Positions 17,327-26,829 are shown, numbered from the stretch's first letter. The stretch: DNA of 64,000 nucleotides from RYN-230 sp963841695 (GCA_963841695.1 CAWJDQ010000002.1:744001-808000), one strand, 5' to 3'. Numbers and translations are program-made. Notes: generated by a model from the letters alone, not told the origin.

Positions 17327-18288
17327 CGTGCTTCTCCTAGGGCGCCCGCGCCCGCGGTCGCGTCTGCGCTGACGGCACTGGCCGTCTCCTCGTCTGCGGT
17401 CAGTTCCAGGAACGCCTCCTCGAGGCTGCCCCCGCGAACCTCGATGTCCCGCGCCGCGGGGAACGATCCCAGCAGTGCCCGCAGCGCGGTGTCAGCGTCC
17501 GAGCAGGACAGCAGCACCGCGTCGCCGTGCCGCTCCGCGCTCACAACGCCCGGGAGCGCGCCCAGCACCGCCGGGTCGCCGCCTGACAGCGTTGCCCTGA
17601 TCATGTGGGCGCCCGTCCGCGCCTTGATCTCGGTCGCGGGGCCGTCGGCGATAATGCGTCCCCGGGCCATCAGCACGATCCGGTCGGCGTACGCGTCCGC
17701 CTCTTCTAGGTAATGGGTCGCGAACAGCACCGTCTTGCCGTGCCCGGCGACCGCGCGCATGGCCTGCCAGAATTCGTGTCTGCCCGCGACGTCGATCCCT
17801 GCGGTGGGCTCGTCCAGCACCAGCAGGTCGGGATCGCCGACCAGCGCGGCGGCAAAGCGCACCCGCTGGGCCTGCCCGCCCGACAGCTTCGTGGTCAGCT
17901 GGCCCGCGAACTCGTCCGCCCCCGTCAGCCTGAGCACGTCGGCGACAGCCAGCGGGTGCGGATAGTACGAGGCCATCAAGCTGACCAGCTCGCGGACCTT
18001 GAGATGCTCCAGCAGCGACCCGGTTTGCAGCATGCCGCCCACCCAGCCCGCGCCCACGGCCGCCGCAGGTGGCCGGCCAAACACCGAGACCGTCCCGGCA
18101 TCGGGGCGGGTCAGGCCGAGCATCATGTCGATCGTCGTCGTCTTGCCCGCGCCGTTCGGGCCAAGCAGCGCGACCGTCTCGCCGGCAGCGATCGTCAGAT
18201 CGATCGACCGCACCGCGTGCACCTGGCCGTATGACCTGGACAGCCGGGACAGGACGATCCCCCCGGCCTGAGCGTTGTGATGAACCAT
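17323..18288 (-). CDS. ABC-2 exporter ATP-binding protein
   Basis: An ATPase of 321 residues: Walker A LLGPNGAGKTTT, Q loop GGMLQTGSL, signature LSGGQAQRV, Walker B LLVLDEPTAGID, and H loop FATHYLEEAD. The DrrA-type C-terminal extension (ARTGAHMIRATL...GSLEEAFLELT) is typical of drug exporters. ATG at 18288 is preferred to a longer TTG start at 18354, because that TTG lies inside a palindromic site. It is the first gene of an operon ATPase-permease-kinase-regulator. Confidence 0.9.
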   Translation of the reverse strand: MVHHNAQAGGIVLSRLSRSYGQVHAVRSIDLTIAAGETVALLGPNGAGKTTTIDMMLGLTRPDAGTVSVFGRPPAAAVGAGWVGGMLQTGSLLEHLKVRELVSLMASYYPHPLAVADVLRLTGADEFAGQLTTKLSGGQAQRVRFAAALVGDPDLLVLDEPTAGIDVAGRHEFWQAMRAVAGHGKTVLFATHYLEEADAYADRIVLMARGRIIADGPATEIKARTGAHMIRATLSGGDPAVLGALPGVVSAERHGDAVLLSCSDADTALRALLGSFPAARDIEVRGGSLEEAFLELTADEETASAVSADATAGAGALGEAR

Positions 18289-18347
18289 GGCCACCAGCGT
18301 GGCCTGGCCGCGTCCCGCCGCGTAGTGCCGCGCCTCACCGGCTCGGG

Positions 18348-18361
18348 ATGACAAATGTCAT
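18348..18361. promoter_or_regulatory. Palindrome ATGACA-AA-TGTCAT upstream of the exporter operon
   Basis: Perfect 6-bp arms separated by AA lie 60-73 bp before the ATPase ATG, where a promoter is expected. Size and position fit an activator or repressor site, most simply for the co-encoded DesR-type regulator. The palindrome is directly visible; the binding protein is inferred. Confidence 0.5.
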
Positions 18362-18546
18362 TTCCCCGTCTATCTCCCCGCTGCGCTGGCGGTGTCCGGC
18401 GCACTGGCCGGCGCCGGCGCACCGACCGGCGCGGGATGGGTGGGTGCGATGATCATGGCTTTCGGGCCGCTTCCTCCCGGGCCCCCGCCGCTGAATCATC
18501 GAGGTCAACAAAGCCGACCGCCCTCCTTACCCGTAAGCGCATCGTC

Positions 18547-19105
18547 ATGATTGCCATGGCATTGATCGTGCGCCCCTGCGAACACTCTCCCGGCGGCCCG
18601 CGCCGGCGCTTCGGTCAATCCCGCGTCGAGCACGGATCCCTTTTATATCGTCGATGACGATGGCCATGGCTACCAGATCGCTGGGACCGGGCATGACGCG
18701 CCCGTTCTGACGGTAGCTTCAGGAAACCGCTGCTCGTTCGTATTCCAGGGCGCCGTTGGCGGCACTAGTTGGTACTGGCTCGAAAACGGAGACGGCAACT
18801 GTCTGGACGCTACGACGATCGGTGCCAACGTGATCTATGGTGAAAGCTGCGTCGTGGGTGTTAAGGCCGAGGAATTCCGGCCTACTCTGGATAGTGAAGG
18901 TGAACAGGTAGTCCAGAACCTGCTCTATAGCAAGTACCTGACGGCCACAAGTATAGAGTCCGGCGCACTGGTATACCTGGCCGGCGACACTCCTTCCAAG
19001 GACAACATCTGGGCCCTTGTGCCGGCTAAGTATCTCGGTATACATCCCGAAGGGCACCCGGCCCTCCACCAGCAACCCGACATGCCGCCCACGTCGTGGC
19101 GTTGA
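18547..19105 (+). CDS. Secreted hypothetical protein, beta-rich, with a frameshift in the signal peptide
   Basis: From about 18570 an open frame reads ANTLPAARAGASVNPASS, then DPFYIVDDDGHGYQIAG, SGNRCSFVFQGAVGG, SWYWLENGDGNCLDATT, IYGESCVVGVKAEEF and ends TSWR at TGA 19103-19105. ATG 18547 encodes MIAMALIV in the preceding frame, preceded by Lys/Arg. One extra C near 18568 separates the two halves of what looks like a normal signal peptide. Paired Cys and Trp/Tyr/Asn-rich turns resemble carbohydrate-binding beta-trefoil proteins, but I do not recognise the family. GC is visibly lower than in neighbours, which suggests acquired DNA. Confidence 0.5.
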
Positions 19106-19165
19106 CGTAGCGGGTGAGCAGGAGGACGTTCCGGCGAGGCGTCGAATGATCCTCCTGCGGCGTGC

Positions 19166-19459
19166 CTAATGGCCTAACGATTTAAAGTGACCGAGCACTT
19201 TCGAGGCGTAGTAGTCCTCCCAGGGCTGGCCTGGCGATCTGGCGGCGTATTCCTTGTCGAGGGAAACGAGCAGGTAGACGAGTTCGCTGCGGACGGGCGT
19301 GACTCCCAGCAGCGCGGGCAGCTCGGAGAGCTTGATGAGCCAGTCCGCATACCAGCTGGCCCAGTCGTCGTCGGCTCCGTCTACTATCCGGAAGACCCTG
19401 TGGTGAGTCTCGCCCGCCTCGTGCAGGAGGCGGCTGATCTGCCCCTCGGTGTCCGTCAT
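19166..19459 (-). CDS. Conserved hypothetical protein, 97 residues
   Basis: A small acidic soluble protein starting MTDTEGQISRLLHEAGETH, with the core DDDWASWYADWLIKLSELP and ending KVLGHFKSL. The ATG at 19459 is chosen because a run of G lies just upstream and the longer reading adds only low-complexity residues. The pattern recalls a small family common in actinomycetes of unknown function. It lies downstream of the nucleotidyltransferase-like gene on the same strand, about 105 bp apart. Confidence 0.6.
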   Translation of the reverse strand: MTDTEGQISRLLHEAGETHHRVFRIVDGADDDWASWYADWLIKLSELPALLGVTPVRSELVYLLVSLDKEYAARSPGQPWEDYYASKVLGHFKSLGH

Positions 19460-19564
19460 CTGTCCCCCCTGAGCTGGTCTGCTGCCAGTACCGTAGCGCT
19501 CGCAGCGGCAGAAGCAGGTATTCCTTCCGGGAGCGCGGACCTCCTCGGACCTGCTGGGCAACTT

Positions 19565-20188
19565 TCATGAGGTCGCGGTGTCGTCCGCGTGCGCAGGCCA
19601 GGGCAGGACGGTCAGCGACGGCCATTGCTGCTGCCACCGGGTGGTCTTGGCCTGGTAGACGTGGCGGGGAGCCAGCACCGGGTTGGGGCGGGCGACGAGG
19701 CCGAACACGTCCCCCAGCCCGTGCGGGGCGTAGATGCGCCAGTGGCCCCCGGGCTCGAGGCGCAGGCCCAGGCAGGCGGTGGTGGCCTCGTAGGTGTCGA
19801 TCGCCGCCTCGGTGCAGGCGTGCGGCGGGCACGGGACGCCGAATTTCTGCTCGTACCACAGGTGCACGCGCGCCTGATTGCGGATCTGGACCGGGGCGGG
19901 CAGGTCAGCGAAAAGCCTGCGGCCTTCCTGGATGACCGCGTCCTCGGCGGGCCAGGACAGGTCCGAGCTGTCGTAGTAGGCCAGGTCGTAGTCGAGAATG
20001 CCTGACTCGGGCGGCTGGCCGGTGACGACGTTCCACACCGTCTGATACAGGCATCCCGCGACCAGGTACCAGTCCGGAAGAGCCAGCACCGCTGCCCTGG
20101 TGAGCACCTCCACCAGCGTGGGGTTGCGCGTCAGAACCACGCGCAAGCCAGCTAGCTGCTCATCGAGGGGAAGCCTGCCGTGACCCAT
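19565..20188 (-). CDS. Nucleotidyltransferase-like protein (PF06042/DUF925 family)
   Basis: A protein of 207 residues. Motifs match the family: LPDWYLVAGCLYQTVWN near the N-terminus, then GILDYDLAYYDSSDLS with the paired acidic residues of a nucleotidyltransferase site, and RVHLWYEQKFGVP. The C-terminal GDVFGLVARPNPVLAPRHVYQAK is also typical. The biochemical substrate of this family is not established. It is transcribed toward the 97-residue hypothetical protein. Confidence 0.82.
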   Translation of the reverse strand: MGHGRLPLDEQLAGLRVVLTRNPTLVEVLTRAAVLALPDWYLVAGCLYQTVWNVVTGQPPESGILDYDLAYYDSSDLSWPAEDAVIQEGRRLFADLPAPVQIRNQARVHLWYEQKFGVPCPPHACTEAAIDTYEATTACLGLRLEPGGHWRIYAPHGLGDVFGLVARPNPVLAPRHVYQAKTTRWQQQWPSLTVLPWPAHADDTATS

Positions 20189-20242
20189 GACAGTGGTCTA
20201 CCACCGCCCGCCCCGCGGGACGATCCTCACGCCGACACGGCG

Positions 20243-20551
20243 CTAACGCGGGTCGCTGTCTGTAGGCCGCGGCTGGGTTCCGGGCTCGCCGACAGGGTCG
20301 GTGCCGGACCTGAGCGGTGTGTCACCCGGCGCGAAGGCCGGCCCACCGCCGGCCGGCGGGGCAGGCGCCGCCGCCTCCTCGTGATCAGCCTCGGCTTCTT
20401 GCCATTCTTCCTTGGCCTTGAGGTATTCCTGCCCTTCGCGGACGTCCGCCCCCTGCCGCCGGGTCCGGTACGTGCCGTACAGCGGCCACCCTGCGAAGAT
20501 CAGGAAGACAATGGCGGCGAGCGCGATGACAATCCAGACGATGAAGTTCAC
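20243..20551 (-). CDS. Small single-pass membrane protein, 102 residues
   Basis: GTG at 20551 is preceded by GGAGG with 6-bp spacing, better than upstream ATGs. The product has one membrane helix (NFIVWIVIALAAIVFLIFAGW), a basic patch RTRRQGADVREGQEY, an acidic helical stretch EEWQEAEADHEEAA and a Pro/Gly-rich tail. It resembles the small membrane proteins that often sit near transport genes, but no function can be assigned. Confidence 0.6.
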   Translation of the reverse strand: MNFIVWIVIALAAIVFLIFAGWPLYGTYRTRRQGADVREGQEYLKAKEEWQEAEADHEEAAAPAPPAGGGPAFAPGDTPLRSGTDPVGEPGTQPRPTDSDPR

Positions 20552-20747
20552 GATGTTCCTCCGGGGACTCGAGGATGTCATCACCACCCAGGCCCAGCCA
20601 GGATCGCCTGACCAACGGGGTGGGCAGCCCTATGGCCAGTCTCTCACCCGTTTCCGATCATCGAGGAGTGGCCCTGGGGCCAGGCTGCAGCCGCGTTGCC
20701 TGGCCGCCGTTTCCCGCTTCCACGGCGACCGGTCGCCGTCGTTCTTC

Positions 20748-22022
20748 TCATCCGGGTCCATGTGCCTGCGTGCGGCCTGCCAGGAAGTATTTCACCCCTT
20801 CTACGGCGAGGAAGGCGGTGACCACGGCGATCAGGATGGGTGGGGTCTGCAGCGGCCCCACCCGGGTCATGAACGCGGCCAGCAGCACCATCGCGAACGG
20901 CGCCGCCGCGAGCGTCCCCAGCACGGCCGGGAGCAGGCAGCTGAACGCCAGCCCCAGCGGAACGCCAGGGATGGCCTGGTGCACGATGACCCCGGCGGTT
21001 CCGCCGATGAACAGCGCCGGGAAGATGGGGCCGCCCACGAATCCGCTGCCCTGGCTGACCGCGTAAGTGAGCATCTTGGCGACCAGGATCGCGATGCACA
21101 GGCCCAGGCCCAGGGTCCCGGCCCCTTTCAGCACGGACCTGAGCTGGTCGGCGCCCGAGAACATGGTCAGCGGGAGGGCCACGCCGACGATGCCGAATAG
21201 CGTGCCGCCCAGCGCTGATTTCGCGATGGCCCGGACCTTCAGCCGGCCGAGCAGCCGCGACACCAGCATGATCACCCCAGTGGTCAGGATCGTGACCAGG
21301 GCCGCGAACAGGCCAAAGGGGATGGCAGCGAGTAGCTGCCAGTCCTCGAACGTGTACCGCGGGACCTGGTAGACGCCCAGGAACACGGCACCGGCGATGG
21401 CGAAGTAGATCCCGAAGGAGATGCTCGCCGCCACGATGTCCGCGATCAGGGCCTTGCTGAACTGGCGCCCGCCGGGGCGGGCGACCTCCAGGACCAGCAT
21501 CACCACGATCACCGGACTGGAGAACAGGCCACCATAGATGCCGGCGATGCCGGCCTGGGTGGTCACCTGGGAGTCCTCTTCACCCAGGCGTCTTCGCCGG
21601 GCGATCCAGTCGCCCGCGCCGCCGCCTACGGTGCCCAGCACCTTTTCCGGGCCAACGCTGGCGCCACCGATCAGTGACACGATCGAGACGGCTACAGTCC
21701 CTGGCATTAGTCGCGGGGTGACCTGCCCGGCTTTCAGGTCGTCGAACAAGCCGGGAACCTCCTCGGGCAGCCGGGTCAGCCGCCGCAGCAGGCCAACCAC
21801 GACGCCGGCCGCCGTGGTGACCGCCACCCACCACCAGTGCCCGCCGAACCAGCCCGGACTGGAATCGGAGTACCAGTTGCCCCCCGACTTGATCACCCAC
21901 AGGAAACCCAGGCCGGCGAGGCCGCCGAACACGCCGAGGGCGGCGGCGTACGCCATGAGGACCCAGAACTCCCGATTCTGGGTGACCGGCGGAGTCGTGG
22001 CCGGCCCGGGCGCGGCGCTCAC
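20748..22022 (-). CDS. ClC-family chloride channel/transporter
   Basis: A protein of 424 residues with about eleven hydrophobic segments. Selectivity-filter elements are visible: GGASVGPEKVLG (the GxSxGPE version of the GxEGP motif, with its Glu), GSGFVGGPIFPALFIGG (GxFxP) and a C-terminal stretch around LLPAVLGTLAAAPFAMVLL. It begins with a GTG start at 22022 and has no CBS domains. It should conduct or exchange chloride across the plasma membrane. No clear partner lies beside it. Confidence 0.9.
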   Translation of the reverse strand: MSAAPGPATTPPVTQNREFWVLMAYAAALGVFGGLAGLGFLWVIKSGGNWYSDSSPGWFGGHWWWVAVTTAAGVVVGLLRRLTRLPEEVPGLFDDLKAGQVTPRLMPGTVAVSIVSLIGGASVGPEKVLGTVGGGAGDWIARRRRLGEEDSQVTTQAGIAGIYGGLFSSPVIVVMLVLEVARPGGRQFSKALIADIVAASISFGIYFAIAGAVFLGVYQVPRYTFEDWQLLAAIPFGLFAALVTILTTGVIMLVSRLLGRLKVRAIAKSALGGTLFGIVGVALPLTMFSGADQLRSVLKGAGTLGLGLCIAILVAKMLTYAVSQGSGFVGGPIFPALFIGGTAGVIVHQAIPGVPLGLAFSCLLPAVLGTLAAAPFAMVLLAAFMTRVGPLQTPPILIAVVTAFLAVEGVKYFLAGRTQAHGPG

Positions 22023-22289
22023 ATCGCCACGCTAACAGGACCGGGCCGGGCGTTGCGCCCGGGAATGCGTGGACCGCCAGGCCGCTCGGATCAGCCCGCC
22101 GACGGCTGGCGGGCGCCAGCGGTGGCCGCGGCGGTCATCGCCATCCTGGGCAGCGGCGTGTGGATCCCTCGCCGTCGTTGCGGGCACACCTGGCGGCATC
22201 GAAGCACGCCGAGTTACCGCCCATTCTGAGAGGATTGCCGCAGTCATACCCGCTGGCGCTGTCTTCGGCGGTGAATTCGGAGGCTCCGC

Positions 22290-23402
22290 GTGACCAGCCA
22301 CGATTCGCATCCCGACCGGCCGCGGCCGCCTGTTGCGGGGGACGCATCCCACCGGTCATCCCGGTCGTGGCCGCTGAGCCGGAAGACCATGATCACCAGG
22401 GCAGTGGCCCTCGCGGCAGCTGGCCTGGCCATCTACCTACTACTGCCGAGCCTGACCCGGGTGCTGGCGTCCTGGCCCCGCCTGCGCACGCTGGACCCGG
22501 TCTGGGTGGCTGTCGCTCTGGCCGCCGAGGTGGCCTCCTTTACCTGCACCTTCGCCTTGCAGCGGCTGGCCCTGCAGACACGCCAGTGGTTTTCCGTGGT
22601 CACTGCCGGACTGACCGGCAACTCGGTGTCCGGCATCCTGCCGGGCGGCGCCGCGGCCGGGGCCGGGCTCCAGTTCGAGATGCTCTCGCATGCCGGGTTC
22701 GACACGGACGCCGCGGCGGGCGCCCTGACCGCGTTCTCACTGCTGGAGGTGGGCGCGCTGCTGGGGATGCCCGTGGTCGTGCTGCCCGCCGTGCTGGCCG
22801 GCACGGCCGTCAGCCCTGGGCTCGCGCATACCGCGCTGCTTGGACTCGGGATGTTCTGCCTGCTTGCCATCGTCGGCGCAGTCCTGCTGAAAACCGACCG
22901 GCCGCTGGCGGCGGTCGGCCGCGCCGCTCAGGCGCTGCGGAACCGGGTCACCCGCGGCCGCCGCCCGCCGCTGACCGGCCTGGACACGCGACTGCTGTCC
23001 GAACGCGACACGATCAGGGCGGTCTTGGGCCACAAATGGTGGCAGGCCCTCCTGCTGACCGTCGGCCGGCTCGGGTTCGATTTCGGCTGCCTGCTGGCCG
23101 CCCTGCGCGCCACCGGCACCCACCCCCAGCACGCCCTGGTGCTGCTGGCCTACGCGGCCGCCAACATTATCGAGCTCGTGCCGGTCACCCCGGGCGGCCT
23201 CGGCCTGGTCGAGGCCAGTCTGACCGGCCTGCTGATCCTGGCCGGCGTGCACGGTGGTGACGCGCTCCTGGCCACGCTGGCCTACCGGCTCGCCTCCTAC
23301 TGGCTTCCGTTGTGCGCCGGACCGCCGGCCTACTTCCTGTACCGGCACCGTTACGGCCGCTGGCACACCAGTCCCGGCATCGACCATGCGGCACAACGGT
23401 GA
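22290..23402 (+). CDS. UPF0104/LPG-synthase transmembrane domain protein
   Basis: A 370-residue protein. GTG at 22290 follows GGAGG. After a 30-residue polar N-terminus come eight or so helices. The conserved features of PF03706 proteins are visible: GNSVSGILPGGAAAGAG, GHKWWQALLLTVGRLGFDF and NIIELVPVTPGGLGLVEASL. The same membrane domain forms the C-terminal third of the large protein at 46824-49271. Stand-alone members are thought to move or modify lipids, but the role is not established. It has no catalytic LPG-synthase domain. Confidence 0.82.
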   Translation: MTSHDSHPDRPRPPVAGDASHRSSRSWPLSRKTMITRAVALAAAGLAIYLLLPSLTRVLASWPRLRTLDPVWVAVALAAEVASFTCTFALQRLALQTRQWFSVVTAGLTGNSVSGILPGGAAAGAGLQFEMLSHAGFDTDAAAGALTAFSLLEVGALLGMPVVVLPAVLAGTAVSPGLAHTALLGLGMFCLLAIVGAVLLKTDRPLAAVGRAAQALRNRVTRGRRPPLTGLDTRLLSERDTIRAVLGHKWWQALLLTVGRLGFDFGCLLAALRATGTHPQHALVLLAYAAANIIELVPVTPGGLGLVEASLTGLLILAGVHGGDALLATLAYRLASYWLPLCAGPPAYFLYRHRYGRWHTSPGIDHAAQR

Positions 23403-23539
23403 GGGAAAACCGCACCGCACCCGCCAAAGCCACCGGACTGGAAGGTTACGTGAGGCACGAGGAAGGCGTCGTGACCGAACCGGGCCTCCCGGCGCGGCTC
23501 TGACCTGGGCGACGGCTTGCGTGGGTGTCCGCGAAGCAC

Positions 23540-24448
23540 CTATATCGGGACCCTGCCAGCCTGGCGCCGCTGTGGGTCGAGCGACATGATGGCCAGGGGC
23601 GGACCGTCAGGACGCTGCCGGGCACGGGAGAACCTGGCGACGGCGGTGCCGATAAGGGTTGCCTCCACGATGTGGTCGCGGCGGCCGACAGTTTCCGGGC
23701 AGTCCCGTTCCCGCACCTGCATGTCCATCGTGGCGATCACCACGCCCTCGGCGCCGAGCCGCTGGACGTCATGTTCCAGCTGATGCCTGGCGTCCTGCCG
23801 CGACCGGCTGACCAGCTCGGTCCAGCCGGCGACCTCGGCGTTGCCCGAGCCCCAGCGCGCCTGTCGGGCGGTCTTCCGGTCGTCGTGCCGCGACCCGATC
23901 GAGATGCCGAGCACGAGCCCCGCGGGCACCCAGCCCGCCATGATCAGCTTGGCGAAATCCTGCCCGGACACCTCACCGGTGAACGGCACCGGCGGCCCGT
24001 CCGCGGTGCCCGGCGCCCGGACGGCGGTGCCGAGGGCCGTGAACCGCGGCCCACCGAGGGAAAACGGCCCCCGGGAGAGCCGGACCCCGACCACCCCATG
24101 CCCGCCAAGCCCGGCGCACTCGGTCATCATCCGGCCGACAGCTGTGTGCCGCGCCAGGTCCATCGTCTCCACGAGCGGACCGAACGACCCCGGGGCGCCC
24201 CGCCCGGACAGCTGAGTCCCAGCCTGGGGCGCCAACCCGTCGCCGGGCAGTCTCTGCGCCCCGGGGCAGGTATACGCAGTGGTCCCCCCGGCGCTGTAGA
24301 CGGCCGCGCCGAACACCTGCCCGACGGGTTCGAAGCCCACGCTGCGGATGGCGGCGAATTCCTCTGCGGTCAGCGCGGACCCCCAGGTGCCGCTGGACCG
24401 GACCGCCGCCATCCGGGCCTGGGCCACGGTGGGCAGTTTCTCGCTCAC
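23540..24448 (-). CDS. Two-domain YbjQ/heavy-metal-binding-like protein
   Basis: A 302-residue cytoplasmic protein with two halves of the YbjQ type (PF01906). The first has SVGFEPVGQVFGAAVYSAG, then RHTAVGRMMTECAGLGGHGVVGVRL; the second has KLIMAGWVPAGLVLGISIG, then ARHQLEHDVQRLGAEGVVIATM. In each half an aliphatic strand leads to a helix with regularly spaced Ala/Gly, then the AxGVVGVxL strand. YbjQ proteins form pentamers. Metal binding is the annotated but weakly supported role. The duplication within one chain is the notable feature. Confidence 0.7.
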   Translation of the reverse strand: MSEKLPTVAQARMAAVRSSGTWGSALTAEEFAAIRSVGFEPVGQVFGAAVYSAGGTTAYTCPGAQRLPGDGLAPQAGTQLSGRGAPGSFGPLVETMDLARHTAVGRMMTECAGLGGHGVVGVRLSRGPFSLGGPRFTALGTAVRAPGTADGPPVPFTGEVSGQDFAKLIMAGWVPAGLVLGISIGSRHDDRKTARQARWGSGNAEVAGWTELVSRSRQDARHQLEHDVQRLGAEGVVIATMDMQVRERDCPETVGRRDHIVEATLIGTAVARFSRARQRPDGPPLAIMSLDPQRRQAGRVPI

Positions 24449-24648
24449 GCTCCCAGCGTAGGCCGCTGCCCCGCGGGGATCTGGCGCCCGGACCAGTGGC
24501 CGCGCAGCCTTTCGGCCGCACCGAGTCAGCGCTGCCGCGCGCTCCCCGAGTGGAGTCGGCGCTGCCGCGCTCTCCCCGCGTGATTGCCGCGCGCCCCGGC
24601 CCAGGCCGTCCCGTGCCAGGCCGTTCCGGCGAGCCGGGCACGCTGCGG

Positions 24649-25806
24649 TCAGCCGAACCGCGCCGGGTCAAGGAAGCTGGTCTCGCAGTAGGCGGGCTCA
24701 CCCGTCACGATCTGGGCCAGCAGCTCACCAAGGCCCGCCGCGTGCTTGAAGCCGTGACCGCTGTCCCCGCCGGCCACGACCACGCGGGGCTCGCCGGGCA
24801 GCCGGCCGACCAGGAATTGCCCGTCGGGGGAGTCCGTGATCACGCATGGGATGACCTTCGCGGGCCGGGGGTCAAGGCCGGGGAAGGCCGCCGTTATGGC
24901 CGAGGCCAGCTCGTCGATGTCGGTGTCCAGGTGGATGTAGCGGTCCATCTCCTCCGGGTCGAGGCCGGCGCTGCCGCCGGGGCTTCGGCCGAGGTTTTCC
25001 AGGCCGATCTTGATCCCGAAGTCCTCAGCCGATCCATGTCCCCACAAGCCGCCGCCGGGGCGCTCCCAGATGAACGCGGGGAACCGGTCCAGGGCGAAGT
25101 CCGCCGACCGGGGATCGCGGGACCGGAACCAGTACAGCGGCGTCCGCTGCGGGGCCAGTGTCAGGCCGGCCACGAGTCCCCCGAGCCACGCGCCGGCCGC
25201 GACCACCACCTGCGGCGCCCGGAACTCGGTGGTAGAGGTACGCACGGTCACCCCATCCGGGCCGGGCTCGATGCTGGTGACCATCGTGTGCGGGTAAACC
25301 TCCGCACCGAGCCGCCGCGCGGCGCTGGCCTGCGCTCTGACGTTGCGCTCGGGATAACAGATCCCCGCGCCCGGATCCCACACCGCCACATCATCAGCCG
25401 CCAGGCCCGCGTACTGCGGCTGCCGTGCCACCAGTTCCTCGTGACCGAGTTCCGCAACAGGCACCCCGGCAGCAGCGGCGGCCGCGAGCGTGCCCCGTAC
25501 CGGCAGGCTTCCCGGCGATCCCACACTCAGGCAGCCCGTCTGGCGGATCAGGCACTCCCCGGTCGCGTTCCCCAGCCCGGTCCACAGCTCCAGCGACTTC
25601 AGTGCCACCGCGGCCAGGCCCGGATGCTCCTGGCAGGCGACCCGGAACAACCTCGTCGCGCCATGCGAGGAACCGAGATGATGCCCGATGCCGTGCCGTT
25701 CCAGGCCAGCGACTTTCGCTCCGCGCTCCGCGAGCCGCCACAACGCCGCAGACCCGAAGCCCCCCAGGCCCACCACGATCACGTCTTTACGGATGATCTC
25801 CATCAT
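24649..25806 (-). CDS. FAD-dependent N-methyl amino acid oxidase (sarcosine/N-methyltryptophan oxidase family)
   Basis: A protein of 385 residues. The dinucleotide fold is DVIVVGLGGFGSAALWRLAERG, then the family element SSHGATRLFRVACQEHP. The covalent-FAD Cys lies in IPCVITDSPDGQFLVG, matching the family C-x-x-T-x-x-P-D pattern. The end has VVVAGGDSGHGFKHAAGLGELLA. Two ATGs lie together at 25801-25806; the first is used. It should oxidise a secondary amine to imine plus hydrogen peroxide in the cytosol. It is divergent from the ribokinase-like gene. Confidence 0.87.
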   Translation of the reverse strand: MMEIIRKDVIVVGLGGFGSAALWRLAERGAKVAGLERHGIGHHLGSSHGATRLFRVACQEHPGLAAVALKSLELWTGLGNATGECLIRQTGCLSVGSPGSLPVRGTLAAAAAAGVPVAELGHEELVARQPQYAGLAADDVAVWDPGAGICYPERNVRAQASAARRLGAEVYPHTMVTSIEPGPDGVTVRTSTTEFRAPQVVVAAGAWLGGLVAGLTLAPQRTPLYWFRSRDPRSADFALDRFPAFIWERPGGGLWGHGSAEDFGIKIGLENLGRSPGGSAGLDPEEMDRYIHLDTDIDELASAITAAFPGLDPRPAKVIPCVITDSPDGQFLVGRLPGEPRVVVAGGDSGHGFKHAAGLGELLAQIVTGEPAYCETSFLDPARFG

Positions 25807-25945
25807 CGCCGACCCTACCCCTCCGAGCCGCAGCCACCGGCTGGCCCGGCACGCCATCCTCGCCGGGACGTGAGACCGGCAGCCGCAGTAAGGCCGGACA
25901 CTGGCGGGGTCCCGGCGGCGCCTCCGCCCGTGCCACCATGCACGC

Positions 25946-26829
25946 ATGAATGCAGCTGAACCCAGGTCCGTCGTTGTCGTCGGCTCCATCAACGAGGATG
26001 TGATTTTGCAGGTCGGCCGCAGTATCCGGCCCGGAGAGACCGTCACGGCGGAGCACGTCCGGCGACTGCCCGGCGGCAAGGGCGCGAACCAGGCGGTCGC
26101 GGCGGCGGCAGCCGGCGCGAGAGTGGCGATGGTAGGGGCCGTCGGCGACGACTCTGCGGGGATCCGGATGGTTGAAGACCTGCGCAGTTGCGGCGTGAAT
26201 ACCGAGGCGGTGCGAACCGTGGACAGCGTCAGCACCGGAGCCGCTTTTATCACCGTCACCCCCGACGGTGAGAACACCATCGTGCTGGATCCGGGAGCCA
26301 ACGCGTTCGTGGACAGCGCAGCCGTCGCGGAGGCCTGGCCAGCAGTGTCGACCGCCAGCGTGCTGCTGTCGCTGCTGGAGATTCCGCTCGGCGCGGTGCT
26401 TGCCGCGGCCCGGCTGGCGGCCGAGACGGGGCTGCGGCCGGTCGTGACACTTACGCCCGCGCAGCCGGTGCCAGCTGAGCTGCTCAGCGGCCTCGACCCG
26501 ATCCTGGTCAACGAGCATGAGGCAGCGTTCCTGCTGCACGCGGACAGCCTCGGCGGCGACGCGCCGGGCGCGGCCAGGGAATTGCTCCGGCTGGGGCCGG
26601 CCTCTGCCGTCATCACGCTCGGGCCGGCTGGCGCGGCCGTCGCCGACGCTTCCGGCGCACGACTGCTTCCCGCGGTGCCCGCGGAGAAGGTCGTAGACAC
26701 CACCGGGGCAGGCGACGCCTTCGCCGGCGCTCTGGCGGCGGCGCTAGCCTGCGGGGCGGACCTTGATGCAGCGGTCGGCGCCGGGCTGCGGCCGGCGCCA
26801 AAGCGGTGGCACGCCGGGGAGCCCGGTAA
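25946..26829 (+). CDS. PfkB-family sugar kinase (ribokinase-like), 3' frameshift
   Basis: About 293 residues when reconstructed. It shows VVVVGSINEDVIL, the first PfkB signature LPGGKGANQAVAAAAAGA, GDDSAGI, and the second signature DTTGAGDAFAGALAAAL with the catalytic Asp. Loss of one base near 26791 shifts the frame after VGAGL. Restoring it gives AAGAKAVARRGAR and TAA at 26827-26829, the normal family end. Uncorrected, a longer unrelated tail runs to 26881. Ribokinases phosphorylate ribose or similar sugars. No transporter is adjacent. Confidence 0.85.

Noticed and set aside
20748..22022. ClC protein lacking the gating glutamate
   Set aside because: The classic GxEGP is replaced by GxSxGPE, a known variant in which the Glu is kept.
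24649..26703. A 684-codon minus-strand frame extending the flavoenzyme upstream
   Set aside because: The extra 299 residues are antisense to the clearly coded ribokinase-like gene; the dinucleotide fold begins right after ATG 25806.
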